From positions 1 to 64,000 of the forward strand of contig NZ_VIUH01000004.1 in NCBI RefSeq assembly GCF_007993865.1: 64,000 bases of DNA. The letters run 5' to 3'. Position 1 is the first letter of the stretch. Every line of letters starts with the position of its first letter. Made by a program: the position numbers and the translations under genes. The notes beneath the pieces were generated by a model that saw only the letters and a program-made list of their open reading frames with translations, had not been told where the DNA came from and made no database searches. The DNA comes from Pseudomonas sp. SJZ079 (lineage in GTDB: Bacteria; Pseudomonadota; Gammaproteobacteria; Pseudomonadales; Pseudomonadaceae). Positions 25,540 to 34,651 of this stretch are shown one piece after another.

Positions 25540-27210
25540 TTAATGATCCAGCGCCTTGTACTTCTCGCGCAGGTGGTTACGAATGAACACCGCGCTGAGG
25601 TTGAGCAGGGCGATTACCAGCACCAGCAGCAGCGCGGTGGCATACACCAGCGGCCGCGCGGCCTCGACGTTGGGGCTCTGGAAGCCGACGTCGTAGATAT
25701 GGAAGCCCAGGTGCATGATCTTCTGGTCGAGGTGCAGATAAGGGTAGTTGCCGTCCAGTGGCAGCGCCGGCGCCAGCTTGACCACGCCCACCAGCATCAG
25801 TGGCGCCACTTCGCCGGCGGCACGCGCCACGGCGAGAATCAGGCCGGTCATCATCGCCGGGCTGGCCATCGGCAGCACCACCCGCCACAGGGTCTCGGCC
25901 TTGGTTGCGCCGAGCGCCAAAGAGCCCTCGCGCAAGGCCCGCGGTATCCGCGCCAGGCCTTCCTCGGTGGCGACGATCACCACAGGCACGGCGAGAATCG
26001 CCAGGGTCAGCGAGGCCCAGAGCAGACCCGGGGTGCCGAAGGTCGGCGCCGGAGCGGCTTCGGGAAAGAACAAACGGTCGAGCGAGCCGCCCAACACATA
26101 GACGAAGAAGCCCAGGCCGAATACCCCGTAAACGATCGCCGGCACGCCCGCCAGGTTGTTCACCGCGATGCGAATGATCCGGGTCATAGGGCCCTGCTTG
26201 GCGTACTCGCGCAGGTAGATGGCCGCCAGCACGCCGAATGGGGTAACGATCACCGCCATGATCAGGGTCATCATCACGGTGCCGAAGATGGCCGGGAAGA
26301 TACCGCCCTCGGTGTTGGCCTCACGTGGATCGTCGCTGACGAACTCCCACAGTTTGGCGAAGTAGAAAGCGAGCTTGTCGGCCGTACCCATGGCGTTCGG
26401 CTGGTAGGCGCGCACCACCTTGCCCATGCTGATTTCCTGCTCGCGGCCGTCGACCGTGCGCACCGTCACGCTGTCGCGGTTGAAGGCGTTGTTCAACTCG
26501 ATCAGCTGGCTTTCCAGTACTTTGTACTCGGCATCCCATACGGCGCGCTCGGCGTCCAGATCGGCCTGGGCGGCGGCATCCAATTGCCCGTTCAACTCCA
26601 GCCGGCGCTTTTGCAGGCGCAGATTCTCGAGGCCGTGATTGATCCGGCCAATGTCCTTCTTCTCCAGCGCCGATATCTGCTTGTGCAGTTCATCGATTCG
26701 GCCAACCCGCTGCTGCAACTCGCTCCAGGCGGCGTCACCCTCGGCGACCAACTGGCCGCTCTGTTTGACGTTGACCAGGTAGCCGTAGAAGTTGCCCCAT
26801 TCGCGGCGTTCCATCACCAGCAGCTTGGCCGGGGTGCGCGAGTTGCTCATCCACTCGGCCACCACCCAGTTGAAATCGGCGTTGAACAGCTCACGGTTGC
26901 CCACCTTGAGCAGTTCGCGGGTCATGAACTCACCGCCTTTGACATCCACCGGCAGTCCGGCCGCGGCCAGGCGGGCGCGCGGCACCTGCTCGGCCTGCAC
27001 CAGTTCACCGGCGAGCACCCGTGGCGCTTCGCCCGGCACCTGGTAGTCGGACTCGATGACATCGGCCGGCCAGAAGTGGGCCAGGCCACGGGTGGCGATC
27101 ACGGCGAGCAGGCCGATGGTCATGATCACGGCGATGGAGACCCCACCGGCCGTCATCCAGACCCAAGGGGAGCCGCTCTTGAACCAGGATTTCAGGTTTT
27201 GCTGTTTCAC
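25540..27210 (-). CDS. pstA: Phosphate ABC transporter permease PstA, long form
   Basis: The C-terminal half (about 290-556) is a standard PstA permease: GGIFPAIFGTVMMTLIMAVIVTPFGVLAAIYLREYAKQ, then LGATKAETLWRVVLPMASPAMMTG (the EAA loop) and NLSAVFIRNHLREKY. Between the first helix (about 16-37) and this region lie some 250 extra residues, with a coiled-coil-like stretch near 180-235. E. coli PstA is about 296 residues, so this is the extended Pseudomonas-type form. The start is GTG at 27210 (first residues MKQQNLKSW), 21 bp after pstC. Confidence 0.93.
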   Translation of the reverse strand: MKQQNLKSWFKSGSPWVWMTAGGVSIAVIMTIGLLAVIATRGLAHFWPADVIESDYQVPGEAPRVLAGELVQAEQVPRARLAAAGLPVDVKGGEFMTRELLKVGNRELFNADFNWVVAEWMSNSRTPAKLLVMERREWGNFYGYLVNVKQSGQLVAEGDAAWSELQQRVGRIDELHKQISALEKKDIGRINHGLENLRLQKRRLELNGQLDAAAQADLDAERAVWDAEYKVLESQLIELNNAFNRDSVTVRTVDGREQEISMGKVVRAYQPNAMGTADKLAFYFAKLWEFVSDDPREANTEGGIFPAIFGTVMMTLIMAVIVTPFGVLAAIYLREYAKQGPMTRIIRIAVNNLAGVPAIVYGVFGLGFFVYVLGGSLDRLFFPEAAPAPTFGTPGLLWASLTLAILAVPVVIVATEEGLARIPRALREGSLALGATKAETLWRVVLPMASPAMMTGLILAVARAAGEVAPLMLVGVVKLAPALPLDGNYPYLHLDQKIMHLGFHIYDVGFQSPNVEAARPLVYATALLLVLVIALLNLSAVFIRNHLREKYKALDH

Positions 27211-27231
27211 GGACGTCTACCTTTCCAAGTC

Positions 27232-29517
27232 TCAGAGCGAGGCGTATTTCTTGCGCAGGCGGGTACGAATCACCTCCGCCAGGGTATTCATCACGAAGGT
27301 GAAGGACAGCAGCACAAGCGCGGCGAGGAACAGCACGCGGTAGTGAGTACTGCCGACTTCGGATTCCGGCATTTCCACCGCCACGTTGGCGGCCAGGGTG
27401 CGCAGGCCTTCGAAGATGTTCATTTCCATGATCGGCGTGTTGCCGGTGGCCATCAGCACGATCATGGTCTCGCCAACCGCACGGCCCATGCCGATCATCA
27501 GCGCCGAGAAGATCCCCGGACTGGCGGTGAGGATGACCACCCGAGTGAGGGTCTGCCAGGGCGTGGCGCCGAGCGCCAGGGAACCGAAGGTCAGGCTCTT
27601 GGGCACGCTGAACACGGCGTCTTCGGCGATCGAGTAGATGTTCGGGATCACCGCGAAGCCCATCGCCAGACCGACCACCAGGGCGTTGCGCTGGTCGAAT
27701 GGGATACCCAGGTCATTGCTCAACCACAGACGCATGTCGCCGCCGAAGAACCAGTTCTCCATGTGCCCGCTCATGCCCAGGGAGAAGGTGCCGACCAGCA
27801 GAATCACCGGGATCAGCAGCGCCGCCTCCCAGCCATCCGGAACCAGCAGGCGTACCCGCTCCGGCAGACGGCTCCAGCCATAGCCCGCCAGCAGGATGCC
27901 GACCGGGGTGAGCAATAGCAGACTGAAGATGCCCGGCAGGTGGCCCTCCACATAGGGCGCGAGAAACAGGCCGGCGAAGAATCCAAGGATCACCGTCGGC
28001 AGCGCTTCCATCAACTCGATCACCGGTTTGACCTTGCCGCGCATGGCCGGCGCCATGAAGTAGGCGGTGTAGATCGCCGCGCAGATGGCCAGCGGCGCGG
28101 CCAGCAGCATGGCGTAGAACGCCGCCTTGAGGGTACCGAAGGTCAGCGGCGAGAGGCTCATCTTGGGTTCGAAGTCGCCATTGGCCGAGGTCGACTGCCA
28201 TACATACTTGGGCTCGTCATAGTTCTCGTACCAGACCTTGCCCCACAGCGAACTCCAGGACACCTCGGGGTGCGGATTGTCGACCACAAAGCGCTGCAGC
28301 TGACCCTTGGACTCGACCAGCAAACGGCTGGCGCGCGGCGACAGGGCCGCGACGCCCGGCCCCTCGGCGACCTGCTCGATCAGCAGGGTGCGGTGCGCGG
28401 TGCTGTGGAAGATGCCCAGCTGACCGCTGGCGTCCAGGGCCATGAAACCCTTGCGGCGCTGCTCGGCAATGATCTGGGTGATGGCGCTGTCACCCAACTG
28501 GAAGTCGCGGATGCGGGTCAGCGCGGCCTTGCCATCGCTATCGCGGACCATGAACCACTGGGCGATACCGCCCTTGCTGGTGCCGATCAGCATCGAAATG
28601 CCACCGAGCAGCGGGCTCACGGTGGTCACCTCGGCCTCGCCTTCGAGCAACTTGTAACGGCCGTTCAGGCTTTTGTTACGCAGGTCGAAGACATCGGCGG
28701 TGGCCTTGCCGTTGAACACATAGAGCCACTGTTGCCGCGGGTCGATGACCATGTCCTTGATCGGCTCGGCGATCTGCGGCAGCTCGATGCGCCGCTCTTC
28801 CTGAGTCACTTCGCCGCTGAACAGATTCTCTTCGCGGCTGATCGACAGCACCTGCAACTCGCTGCCGGTGGAGGCGCTGAGCAGCAGCGTATCGCCGCTC
28901 TGATTGATCGCCACGTGTTCCAGCGCACGGCCCTGGCTATCCAGGCTGATCGGCGCTTCACCGAAGGGGTACTCCAGCGTCGGGGTGATGGTCTTGACGT
29001 TGTCCGGGTAACTGACCTTATAGGCGTGCTTGAACAACAGCACCTGACCGTTGGACAGTCCCAGGGCCACGCGCTGGCTACCCGGCTGATCCTCACTGAC
29101 CGAAGTGATGCTCGCATCGGCCGGTAGCGGCAACTGGTACTGGCTCAACGCCGCGCCGTTCTTCAGCGCGAAGAACTGCACCCGGCCGGCGCGATCGAGG
29201 CGCATGGCGACCTTGTTCTGCTCTTCCACGGCCAGCAGCAGTGCCTCGCCCTGCCCGGCCAGCCACTGCGGCTGCTGGGACTTGCGCGCGTCCAGCTCGG
29301 CACCGGTGAACATCGGCAGCACCACATGGGCCAGATAGAAGAAAATCAGGGTAATCGCGGCCAATACGGCAAGACCGCCGATCGACACATACCAGCGCGT
29401 CAGACGATCCTTGAGCGCACGCCGGCGGCGTTTGCGCAGCATGGCGGGGGTATTGAAGTCCAGCCGTTGGCTGCTGTTCGAAGGAGCGGTCATGGAGTCT
29501 TTGGCCAAGTCGTTCAT
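27232..29517 (-). CDS. pstC: Phosphate ABC transporter permease PstC, long form
   Basis: At 761 residues this is more than twice E. coli PstC. After one membrane helix (about 45-70, VLAAITLIFFYLAHVVLPMF) there is a large extracytoplasmic part (75-440) with repeated beta-strand phrases such as GNDxL and 'ALDASGQLGIFHSTAHRTL', suggesting a propeller-like fold. The permease domain (about 460-761) has TFGTLKAAFYAMLLAAPLAICAAIYTAYF, LEALPTVILGFFAG-like residues and LGATPWQTLTRVVI (EAA loop). It is first in the pstC-pstA-pstB-phoU transcript, with its own Pho box. Confidence 0.93.
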   Translation of the reverse strand: MNDLAKDSMTAPSNSSQRLDFNTPAMLRKRRRRALKDRLTRWYVSIGGLAVLAAITLIFFYLAHVVLPMFTGAELDARKSQQPQWLAGQGEALLLAVEEQNKVAMRLDRAGRVQFFALKNGAALSQYQLPLPADASITSVSEDQPGSQRVALGLSNGQVLLFKHAYKVSYPDNVKTITPTLEYPFGEAPISLDSQGRALEHVAINQSGDTLLLSASTGSELQVLSISREENLFSGEVTQEERRIELPQIAEPIKDMVIDPRQQWLYVFNGKATADVFDLRNKSLNGRYKLLEGEAEVTTVSPLLGGISMLIGTSKGGIAQWFMVRDSDGKAALTRIRDFQLGDSAITQIIAEQRRKGFMALDASGQLGIFHSTAHRTLLIEQVAEGPGVAALSPRASRLLVESKGQLQRFVVDNPHPEVSWSSLWGKVWYENYDEPKYVWQSTSANGDFEPKMSLSPLTFGTLKAAFYAMLLAAPLAICAAIYTAYFMAPAMRGKVKPVIELMEALPTVILGFFAGLFLAPYVEGHLPGIFSLLLLTPVGILLAGYGWSRLPERVRLLVPDGWEAALLIPVILLVGTFSLGMSGHMENWFFGGDMRLWLSNDLGIPFDQRNALVVGLAMGFAVIPNIYSIAEDAVFSVPKSLTFGSLALGATPWQTLTRVVILTASPGIFSALMIGMGRAVGETMIVLMATGNTPIMEMNIFEGLRTLAANVAVEMPESEVGSTHYRVLFLAALVLLSFTFVMNTLAEVIRTRLRKKYASL

Positions 29518-29586
29518 ACGAGAATCTCTGGGCGGTTGCGCGCTAGCGCCCGTGGAATGAGCTGGAGGCTAACCTAACAAGCTTGT

Positions 29587-29615
29587 ATGACAGAAACATT
29601 ACAGCACGATGACAC
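29587..29615 (-). promoter_or_regulatory. Pho box upstream of pstC
   Basis: On the minus strand three 7-mers follow each other on an 11-bp period: GTGTCAT, CTGTAAT and CTGTCAT, with spacers CGTG and GTTT. The last matches the PhoB half-site exactly. It lies 70 bp before the pstC start, so pstCAB-phoU can be induced independently of pstS. Confidence 0.8.
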
Positions 29616-29620
29616 GACGA

Positions 29621-29650
29621 AACCCGCCGCTCCAACTGGAGGGGCGGGTT
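29621..29650 (-). terminator. Terminator hairpin between pstS and pstC
   Basis: AACCCGCC and GGCGGGTT pair, and CTCCA/TGGAG extends the stem inwards. It lies 50 bp past the pstS stop and just upstream of the pstC Pho box. The downstream tail is TCGTCG, not a clean U-run, so it may only partly end the pstS transcript. Confidence 0.65.
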
Positions 29651-29699
29651 CGCCTGAAAAACGCCGCGACCCAAGGCCGCAGCGCGGGGCCGGGTGGTG

Positions 29700-30668
29700 T
29701 TACAGACCGGCTTCTTTCAGGGTTTTCTCTACTACTTTGGACGGCAGTGGGATGTAACCATCCTTGACCACCACTTCCTGACCCTGCTTGGACAGCACCA
29801 TCTTGATGAATTCAGCTTCCAGCGGGCTCAGGGCCTTGTTCGGCGCCTTGTTCACGTAAACGTAGAGGAAACGCGCCAGCGGGTACTTGCCAGCCAGGGC
29901 ATTCGCTTCGCTGGCCTCTTCGGCTACGCCATTCTTATCGACCAGTGGCACGGCGCGAACGCTCGAGGTCTTGTAGCCGATGCCCGAGTAACCGATGGCA
30001 TTCAGGGTGCTGGAGATCGACTGCACCACGGAAGCCGAACCCGGCTGCTCGTTGACGTTAGCCTTGAAGTCACCTTTGCACAGGGCTTCTTCCTTGAAGT
30101 AACCGTAGGTGCCGGACACCGAGTTACGACCGAACAACTGAACCGGCTTGCTTGCCCACTCGCCACTCAGGCCAGCATCGCCCCAGGTCTTGATCTCTTT
30201 GGCTTCACCGCACAGACGGGTGTTGGAGAAGATCGCATCGACCTGCTGCATGCTCAGGCTCTTGATCGGGTTGTCCTTATGCACGAACACCGCCAAGGCA
30301 TCGATAGCGACTGGAATGGCGGTCGGCTTGTAGCCGTACTTCTCTTCGAACGCCTGCAACTCGGCATCTTTCATCTGCCGGCTCATCGGGCCGAGGTTGG
30401 AAGTGCCTTCGGTCAACGCGGGCGGCGCAGTGGAAGAACCGGCAGCCTGAATCTGGATGTTCACGTTGGGGTAGAGCTTCTTGTAGTTCTCAGCCCACAA
30501 GGTCATCAGGTTGGCCAGGGTATCGGAACCGACGCTGGACAAGTTGCCCGAAACGCCCGAGGTTTTTTCATAGGTCGGCAGAGCCGGGTCGACAGCGGCA
30601 ACCGCAGTGGCGGCAGCTACGCCAGCGGCGACAAAAGTCATGGCCGCCATCAAACGCTTCAGTTTCAT
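29700..30668 (-). CDS. pstS: Phosphate-binding periplasmic protein PstS
   Basis: PstS is the periplasmic phosphate receptor of the Pst importer. It has 322 residues with a signal peptide ending TAVAA (about residue 25). Phosphate-binding landmarks are [34 protein letters not shown] and [16 protein letters not shown]. It belongs to the Pseudomonas PstS group rather than the E. coli one. It is transcribed first at this locus under a triple Pho box and separated from pstC by a hairpin. Confidence 0.95.
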   Translation of the reverse strand: MKLKRLMAAMTFVAAGVAAATAVAAVDPALPTYEKTSGVSGNLSSVGSDTLANLMTLWAENYKKLYPNVNIQIQAAGSSTAPPALTEGTSNLGPMSRQMKDAELQAFEEKYGYKPTAIPVAIDALAVFVHKDNPIKSLSMQQVDAIFSNTRLCGEAKEIKTWGDAGLSGEWASKPVQLFGRNSVSGTYGYFKEEALCKGDFKANVNEQPGSASVVQSISSTLNAIGYSGIGYKTSSVRAVPLVDKNGVAEEASEANALAGKYPLARFLYVYVNKAPNKALSPLEAEFIKMVLSKQGQEVVVKDGYIPLPSKVVEKTLKEAGL

Positions 30669-30737
30669 GCCTTGCTCCTAACAAAATCAGGGTTGAGTTG
30701 AACGGGCCCAAGTATCTGCAGGCCATGTGACCAATCT

Positions 30738-30766
30738 ATGAAATGCATATGACAGTTAGATGACCA
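30738..30766 (-). promoter_or_regulatory. Pho box upstream of pstS
   Basis: On the minus strand the half-sites TGGTCAT, CTGTCAT and ATTTCAT are each 11 bp apart, with spacers CTAA and ATGC. The array ends 70 bp before the pstS ATG. The central 7-mer is a perfect PhoB half-site. Confidence 0.8.
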
Positions 30767-30923
30767 TTGTCGATTTTTCCAGCAATCAATCATTTTTGCC
30801 GACTGCGCCGCCTCCAGCCGCGGCGCCAGAGTCGCCCGCCGACCGCCCAGTCGGTATACTGGCAAAGCCCGCAACCTGCGGGCTCCGCGCCTACAACAAC
30901 AACCGCGCCGCGAGCCTTACTAA

Positions 30924-31325
30924 ATGAACGACTTCGAACAGGATGACCCGATACCCCAAGGCGACCTCGCCTTGCAGATCACCGCACTGCCGCGCGAAAC
31001 CAATGGTTTCGGCGACATCTACGGTGGCTGGCTGGTATCGCAAATGGATTTGGCTGGTACCGCCATGGCCAGCAAGGTCGCCGGTGGCCGCGTCGCCACG
31101 GTAGCGATCGATCGCATGGCGTTCCTGGTGCCGGTCGCCGTCGGCGCGCAACTGTCCTTCTACACCCAGACCCTGGAGGTCGGTCGCAGCTCGATCCAGA
31201 TGCTGGTCGAAGTGTGGAGCGACGACCCGCTGTCCAGCGAGTGGCGCAAGGTCACCGAAGCGGTGTTCGTCTTCGTCGCCATCGACGGCAGCGGTCGCAC
31301 CCGTCCCGTACCCGCGCGGCGCTGA
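30924..31325 (+). CDS. Acyl-CoA thioesterase, YciA/hotdog family
   Basis: A 133-residue hotdog-fold protein of the YciA/BACH type that hydrolyses acyl-CoA in the cytoplasm. PRETNGFGDIYGGWLVSQMDLAG contains the conserved N-x-x-G/D-x-Y-GGW pattern with the catalytic aspartate, and VATVAIDRMAFLVPVAVGAQL is the second hallmark. Length matches the single-domain family. Divergent from pstS and convergent with the TRAP binding-protein gene, ending at a perfect terminator. Chain-length preference cannot be read from sequence. Confidence 0.88.
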   Translation: MNDFEQDDPIPQGDLALQITALPRETNGFGDIYGGWLVSQMDLAGTAMASKVAGGRVATVAIDRMAFLVPVAVGAQLSFYTQTLEVGRSSIQMLVEVWSDDPLSSEWRKVTEAVFVFVAIDGSGRTRPVPARR

Positions 31326-31335
31326 TCCCCAGACA

Positions 31336-31366
31336 GAAAAACGCCGGCTCTGGAGCCGGCGTTTTT
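31336..31366. terminator. Bidirectional Rho-independent terminator
   Basis: AAAAACGCCGGCTC pairs perfectly with GAGCCGGCGTTTTT across a TG loop. It has A-runs on one side and T-runs on the other, so it works for both convergent genes. Confidence 0.92.
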
Positions 31367-31380
31367 GTACGCGATAAAAC

Positions 31381-32481
31381 TTAACCTCGAATGTTGTAGA
31401 TGTCCTTCTCGGCGTGTTCGGCGTAGTCGTACAGACGCTGCAGATACGCTTTCTGCTGCGCCCACACCTTGCTCGCCGCAGGATCGGCGGCGGCGGAGGC
31501 ATCGACCACTTCGGCAGCCACGCCCTTCAGCTTGGCCAACACTTCGTCCGGCAGGCGGCGTACTTCCACGCCATCGGCCTTGAGCTGCTCCAGAGCTTCC
31601 ATGTTGCGCGCATCATAGTCGTCGAGCATGTCGGCATTCACATCGCGCGCCGCGGCACGGACGATGGCCTGCAGATCGGCCGGCAGGGTTTCCCAGGCCT
31701 TGATGTTGATGTCCAGTTCGAAGGTGACGTTCGGCTCCTGCCAACCCGGGGTGTAGTAGTACTTGGCCGCTTTGTGCAGACCCAGGGCCAGGTCGTTGTA
31801 CGGGCCGATCCACTCGGTGGCATCGATCGCGCCGGTTTGCAGGGCGGTGAAGATTTCACCGGCCGGCATATTGACCACGGTACCGCCCATCTTGGTCAGC
31901 ACTTCACCACCCAGACCCGGGGTGCGCATCTTCAGGCCGACGAAGTCGTCGACCGAGTTGATTTCCTTGTTGAACCAGCCGGCGGTCTGTACACCCGTGG
32001 CGCCACAGGCCATCGGCAGTACGCCGAACGGCTTGTAGACCTCTTCCCACAGCTGCATACCGCCGCCCTTGTACAGCCAGGCGTTCATTTCCTGGGCGTT
32101 CGGGCCGAACGGCAGCGCGCAGAAGAACTGCGCGGCCGGCACCTTGCCTTTCCAGTAGTAGGGCGCACCGTGACCCATTTCCGCGGTACCGCGGGACACC
32201 GCATCGAACACTTCGAGTGCCGGTACCAGCTCGCCGGCGGCATAGATCTTGACCTTCAGGCGGCCATTACTCATGTCCTCGACCAGCTTGGCGAAGCGTT
32301 CGGCACCCACGCCTACACCCGGGAAGTTCTTCGGCCAGGAGGTGACCATTTTCCAGCTGAAAGTCTCAGCCTGCGCACCTTCTTGGGGTTTGCCGGCGGT
32401 TTCCGGTTCTTTACCACAGCCAGCCAGTGCGGTGGCGGCCAGGCCAACGCCTGCGGCTGTGAGAATTTGACGACGTTTCAT
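31381..32481 (-). CDS. TakP-like TRAP substrate-binding protein
   Basis: A 366-residue DctP-superfamily binding protein of the TakP (alpha-keto acid) subgroup. The start MKRRQILTAAGVGLAATALAGCGK combines a twin-arginine-like RR with a lipobox (LAGC), so it is probably a lipoprotein; the earlier in-frame Met at 32550 is rejected because it would bury the signal. The mature part begins FSWKMVTSWPKNFPGVG, with GLKMRTPGLGGEVLTKMGG and TEWIGPYNDLALGL, all typical of this subgroup. Divergent from its DctQ-DctM membrane genes. Likely ligands are 2-oxo acids or similar carboxylates. Confidence 0.87.
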   Translation of the reverse strand: MKRRQILTAAGVGLAATALAGCGKEPETAGKPQEGAQAETFSWKMVTSWPKNFPGVGVGAERFAKLVEDMSNGRLKVKIYAAGELVPALEVFDAVSRGTAEMGHGAPYYWKGKVPAAQFFCALPFGPNAQEMNAWLYKGGGMQLWEEVYKPFGVLPMACGATGVQTAGWFNKEINSVDDFVGLKMRTPGLGGEVLTKMGGTVVNMPAGEIFTALQTGAIDATEWIGPYNDLALGLHKAAKYYYTPGWQEPNVTFELDINIKAWETLPADLQAIVRAAARDVNADMLDDYDARNMEALEQLKADGVEVRRLPDEVLAKLKGVAAEVVDASAAADPAASKVWAQQKAYLQRLYDYAEHAEKDIYNIRG

Positions 32482-32550
32482 GCAAAGCTCCTTCTTGTTG
32501 TATTGGTCTGACCACAGGATCGCTGTTGCCAGACTGTGCCTGCGTAACAT

Positions 32551-32595
32551 AGGGGCAACTGCCCCTCAAGCCTAGTAGATACGACTAAAGTTGTA
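32551..32595. promoter_or_regulatory. Operator-like palindromes between divergent TRAP genes
   Basis: AGGGGC-AACT-GCCCCT (32551-32566) is a perfect inverted repeat. TACGAC-TAAA-GTTGTA (32580-32595) is a near-perfect one, of the kind bound by LuxR/NarL-type regulators. Both lie in the 196-bp gap between the binding protein and the membrane genes. No adjacent regulator gene is present. Confidence 0.4.
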
Positions 32596-32677
32596 GTGGC
32601 ATTGCTGCGATACCCTCGGCATGCCTAGAATCGCCGATTTGCCCGCCCCTCCTCACCCATAACGATAAGGACTCGAC

Positions 32678-33223
32678 ATGTCCGACCAACCTCCTCTACC
32701 GCTGCGCCTCGCCCGCGCCCTCGATGCGCTGAACCAGCGCTTCGGCCAGGCTTGCGCCTGGTTGACCCTGTTTCTGGTGCTCGGCACCGCCATCGTGGTG
32801 ATTCTGCGTTACGGTTTCGGCATCGGCGCCACCGCCCTGCAAGAAGCCGTGCTTTACGCCCACGCCCTGGTGTTCATGGGCGCCGCGGCCTGGGCCCTGC
32901 AACGCAACGCCCATGTTCGCGTGGACATCTTCTACCAGAAGTTCAGCGGCCGCCGCCAAGCCCTGGTGGAGATCTTAGGCAACCTGCTGTTCCTCCTGCC
33001 GTTTTGCCTGTTCCTCGGCTGGAGCAGCTGGGATTACGTCGGCAACTCCTGGTCGACCCTGGAGGCCTCCAGCGAATCGGGCGGCCTGGCATTCGTCTAC
33101 CTGCAGAAAAGCATCATCCTGATACTGGTCGTCAGCCTGGCGCTGCAGGGCCTGTCCGACCTGATCAAATCCATTTACTTGCTCGCCGGTCACCTGCCCG
33201 CGTCGGAGGTGAAGCATGGCTGA
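32678..33223 (+). CDS. TRAP transporter small membrane subunit (DctQ family)
   Basis: A 181-residue DctQ protein with four hydrophobic helices; VILRYGFGIGATALQEAVLYAHALVFMGAAAWALQRNAHVRVD is the family core, where the ATALQE region and HVRVD are typical. An AAGGA site precedes the ATG. It ends inside the start of the DctM gene (8-bp overlap), so the two are coupled. It serves the TakP-like binding protein encoded divergently. Confidence 0.9.
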   Translation: MSDQPPLPLRLARALDALNQRFGQACAWLTLFLVLGTAIVVILRYGFGIGATALQEAVLYAHALVFMGAAAWALQRNAHVRVDIFYQKFSGRRQALVEILGNLLFLLPFCLFLGWSSWDYVGNSWSTLEASSESGGLAFVYLQKSIILILVVSLALQGLSDLIKSIYLLAGHLPASEVKHG

Positions 33224-34592
33224 GTTAATGCCCATTCTGCTGTTCGCATGCATCTGCCTGGCGCTGATGGCCGGCTACCCGGTGGCCTTCACCCTCGGCG
33301 GCATGTCCCTGCTGTTCGCCGGCATCGGCGTGCTCACCGGCACTTTCGATGCCACCTACCTGAGCGCCCTGCCCAACCGCCTGTTCGGCATCATGAACAA
33401 CCAGACCATGCTGGCGGTGCCGCTGTTCGTGTTCATGGGCGTGATGCTGGAGAAGTCGCGGGTCGCCGAAGACCTGCTGGAATCGATGTCGCGACTGTTC
33501 GGCACCTTGCGCGGCGGCCTGGCGATTTCCGTCTGCGTGGTCGGCGCGTTGCTCGCCGCCAGCACCGGCATCGTCGGCGCTACCGTGGTAACCATGGGCC
33601 TGATGGCGCTGCCGACCATGCTCCGGCGTGGTTACGACCCGGCCATCTCCACCGGCACCCTGGCCGCCACCGGCACCCTCGGGCAGATCATTCCGCCGTC
33701 GATCGTGCTGGTGCTGCTGGGTGACGTGATGTCCAGCGCCTACCAGCAGGCGCAGCTGAAAATGGGTATCTTCTCGCCGAAAACCGTATCGGTCGGCGAC
33801 CTGTTCGTCGGCGCCTTTCTGCCCGGCATGCTGCTGGTCGGCCTGTATATCCTCTACATCATCGGCGTCGCCGTGCTGCAGCCGAAGAAGCTGCCGGCGC
33901 TGCCGAAGGATGAACTCGGCCCGATCGAGTGGGGCAAGCTGTTCAACGCCCTGCTGCCGCCACTGATGCTAATCGCCGCGGTACTGGGTTCGATCCTCGC
34001 CGGCTACGCCACCCCCACCGAAGCCGCGGCGCTCGGCGCGCTCGGCGCCATGCTGCTGGCCTTGGGCAAGCGCAAGCTGAACTTCTCGCAGATGCGTGAA
34101 GTGGCCTATGGCACCACCGAAATCAGCTCCATGGTGTTCCTGATTCTGATCGGTGCCTCGCTGTTCTCCCTGGTGTTCCGCGGTTTCGGCGGCGAAGTGC
34201 TGATCGAGGACGTGTTCGCCCAGCTACCGGGTGGCGTGCTCGGCGCCTTCTTCCTGGTGATGCTGGTGATCTTCCTGCTCGGCTTTATCCTCGACTTCAT
34301 CGAGATCACCTTCGTGGTGGTGCCGATTGTCGGGCCGGTGTTGCTGGCCATGGGGCTGGACCCAGTCTGGTTGGGCGTGATGATCGCGCTGAACCTGCAG
34401 ACCTCCTTCCTCACCCCGCCGTTCGGCTTCGCCCTGTTCTACCTGCGCGGCGTCACTCCGCCCTCCGTGCCGACCAGCACCATCTACAAGGGCGTGCTGC
34501 CGTTCATCCTGATCCAGCTGTTCCTGCTGGTGATCGCCTATCAGTTCCCGGGCCTGATCACCTGGCTGCCGGAACAGGTCTACGGCAAGTAA
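33216..34592 (+). CDS. TRAP transporter large membrane subunit (DctM family)
   Basis: A 458-residue DctM protein with about 12-13 helices. Landmarks: AVPLFVFMGVMLEKS, LAASTGIVGATVVTMGLMALPTM, GQIIPPSIVLVLLGDVMSSAYQQAQ and LTPPFGFALFYLRGV. The length and the extra loop after GDVMSSAYQQ fit the TakP/YiaN-like subgroup rather than the ectoine one, so it is not a paralogous copy of uehC. GGAGGTG lies just before the ATG. Confidence 0.92.
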   Translation: MAELMPILLFACICLALMAGYPVAFTLGGMSLLFAGIGVLTGTFDATYLSALPNRLFGIMNNQTMLAVPLFVFMGVMLEKSRVAEDLLESMSRLFGTLRGGLAISVCVVGALLAASTGIVGATVVTMGLMALPTMLRRGYDPAISTGTLAATGTLGQIIPPSIVLVLLGDVMSSAYQQAQLKMGIFSPKTVSVGDLFVGAFLPGMLLVGLYILYIIGVAVLQPKKLPALPKDELGPIEWGKLFNALLPPLMLIAAVLGSILAGYATPTEAAALGALGAMLLALGKRKLNFSQMREVAYGTTEISSMVFLILIGASLFSLVFRGFGGEVLIEDVFAQLPGGVLGAFFLVMLVIFLLGFILDFIEITFVVVPIVGPVLLAMGLDPVWLGVMIALNLQTSFLTPPFGFALFYLRGVTPPSVPTSTIYKGVLPFILIQLFLLVIAYQFPGLITWLPEQVYGK

Positions 34593-34651
34593 TCCCCCTG
34601 CGCCCTCTCCCATCCGCGGGAGAGGGCCATCCCGCCAGTCCTCGCAGCAGC

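Noticed and set aside
25456..27918. An 820-codon open frame on the plus strand
   Set aside because: It lies opposite pstA and part of pstC. It has the H/R/Q-rich composition of an antisense shadow and no domain.
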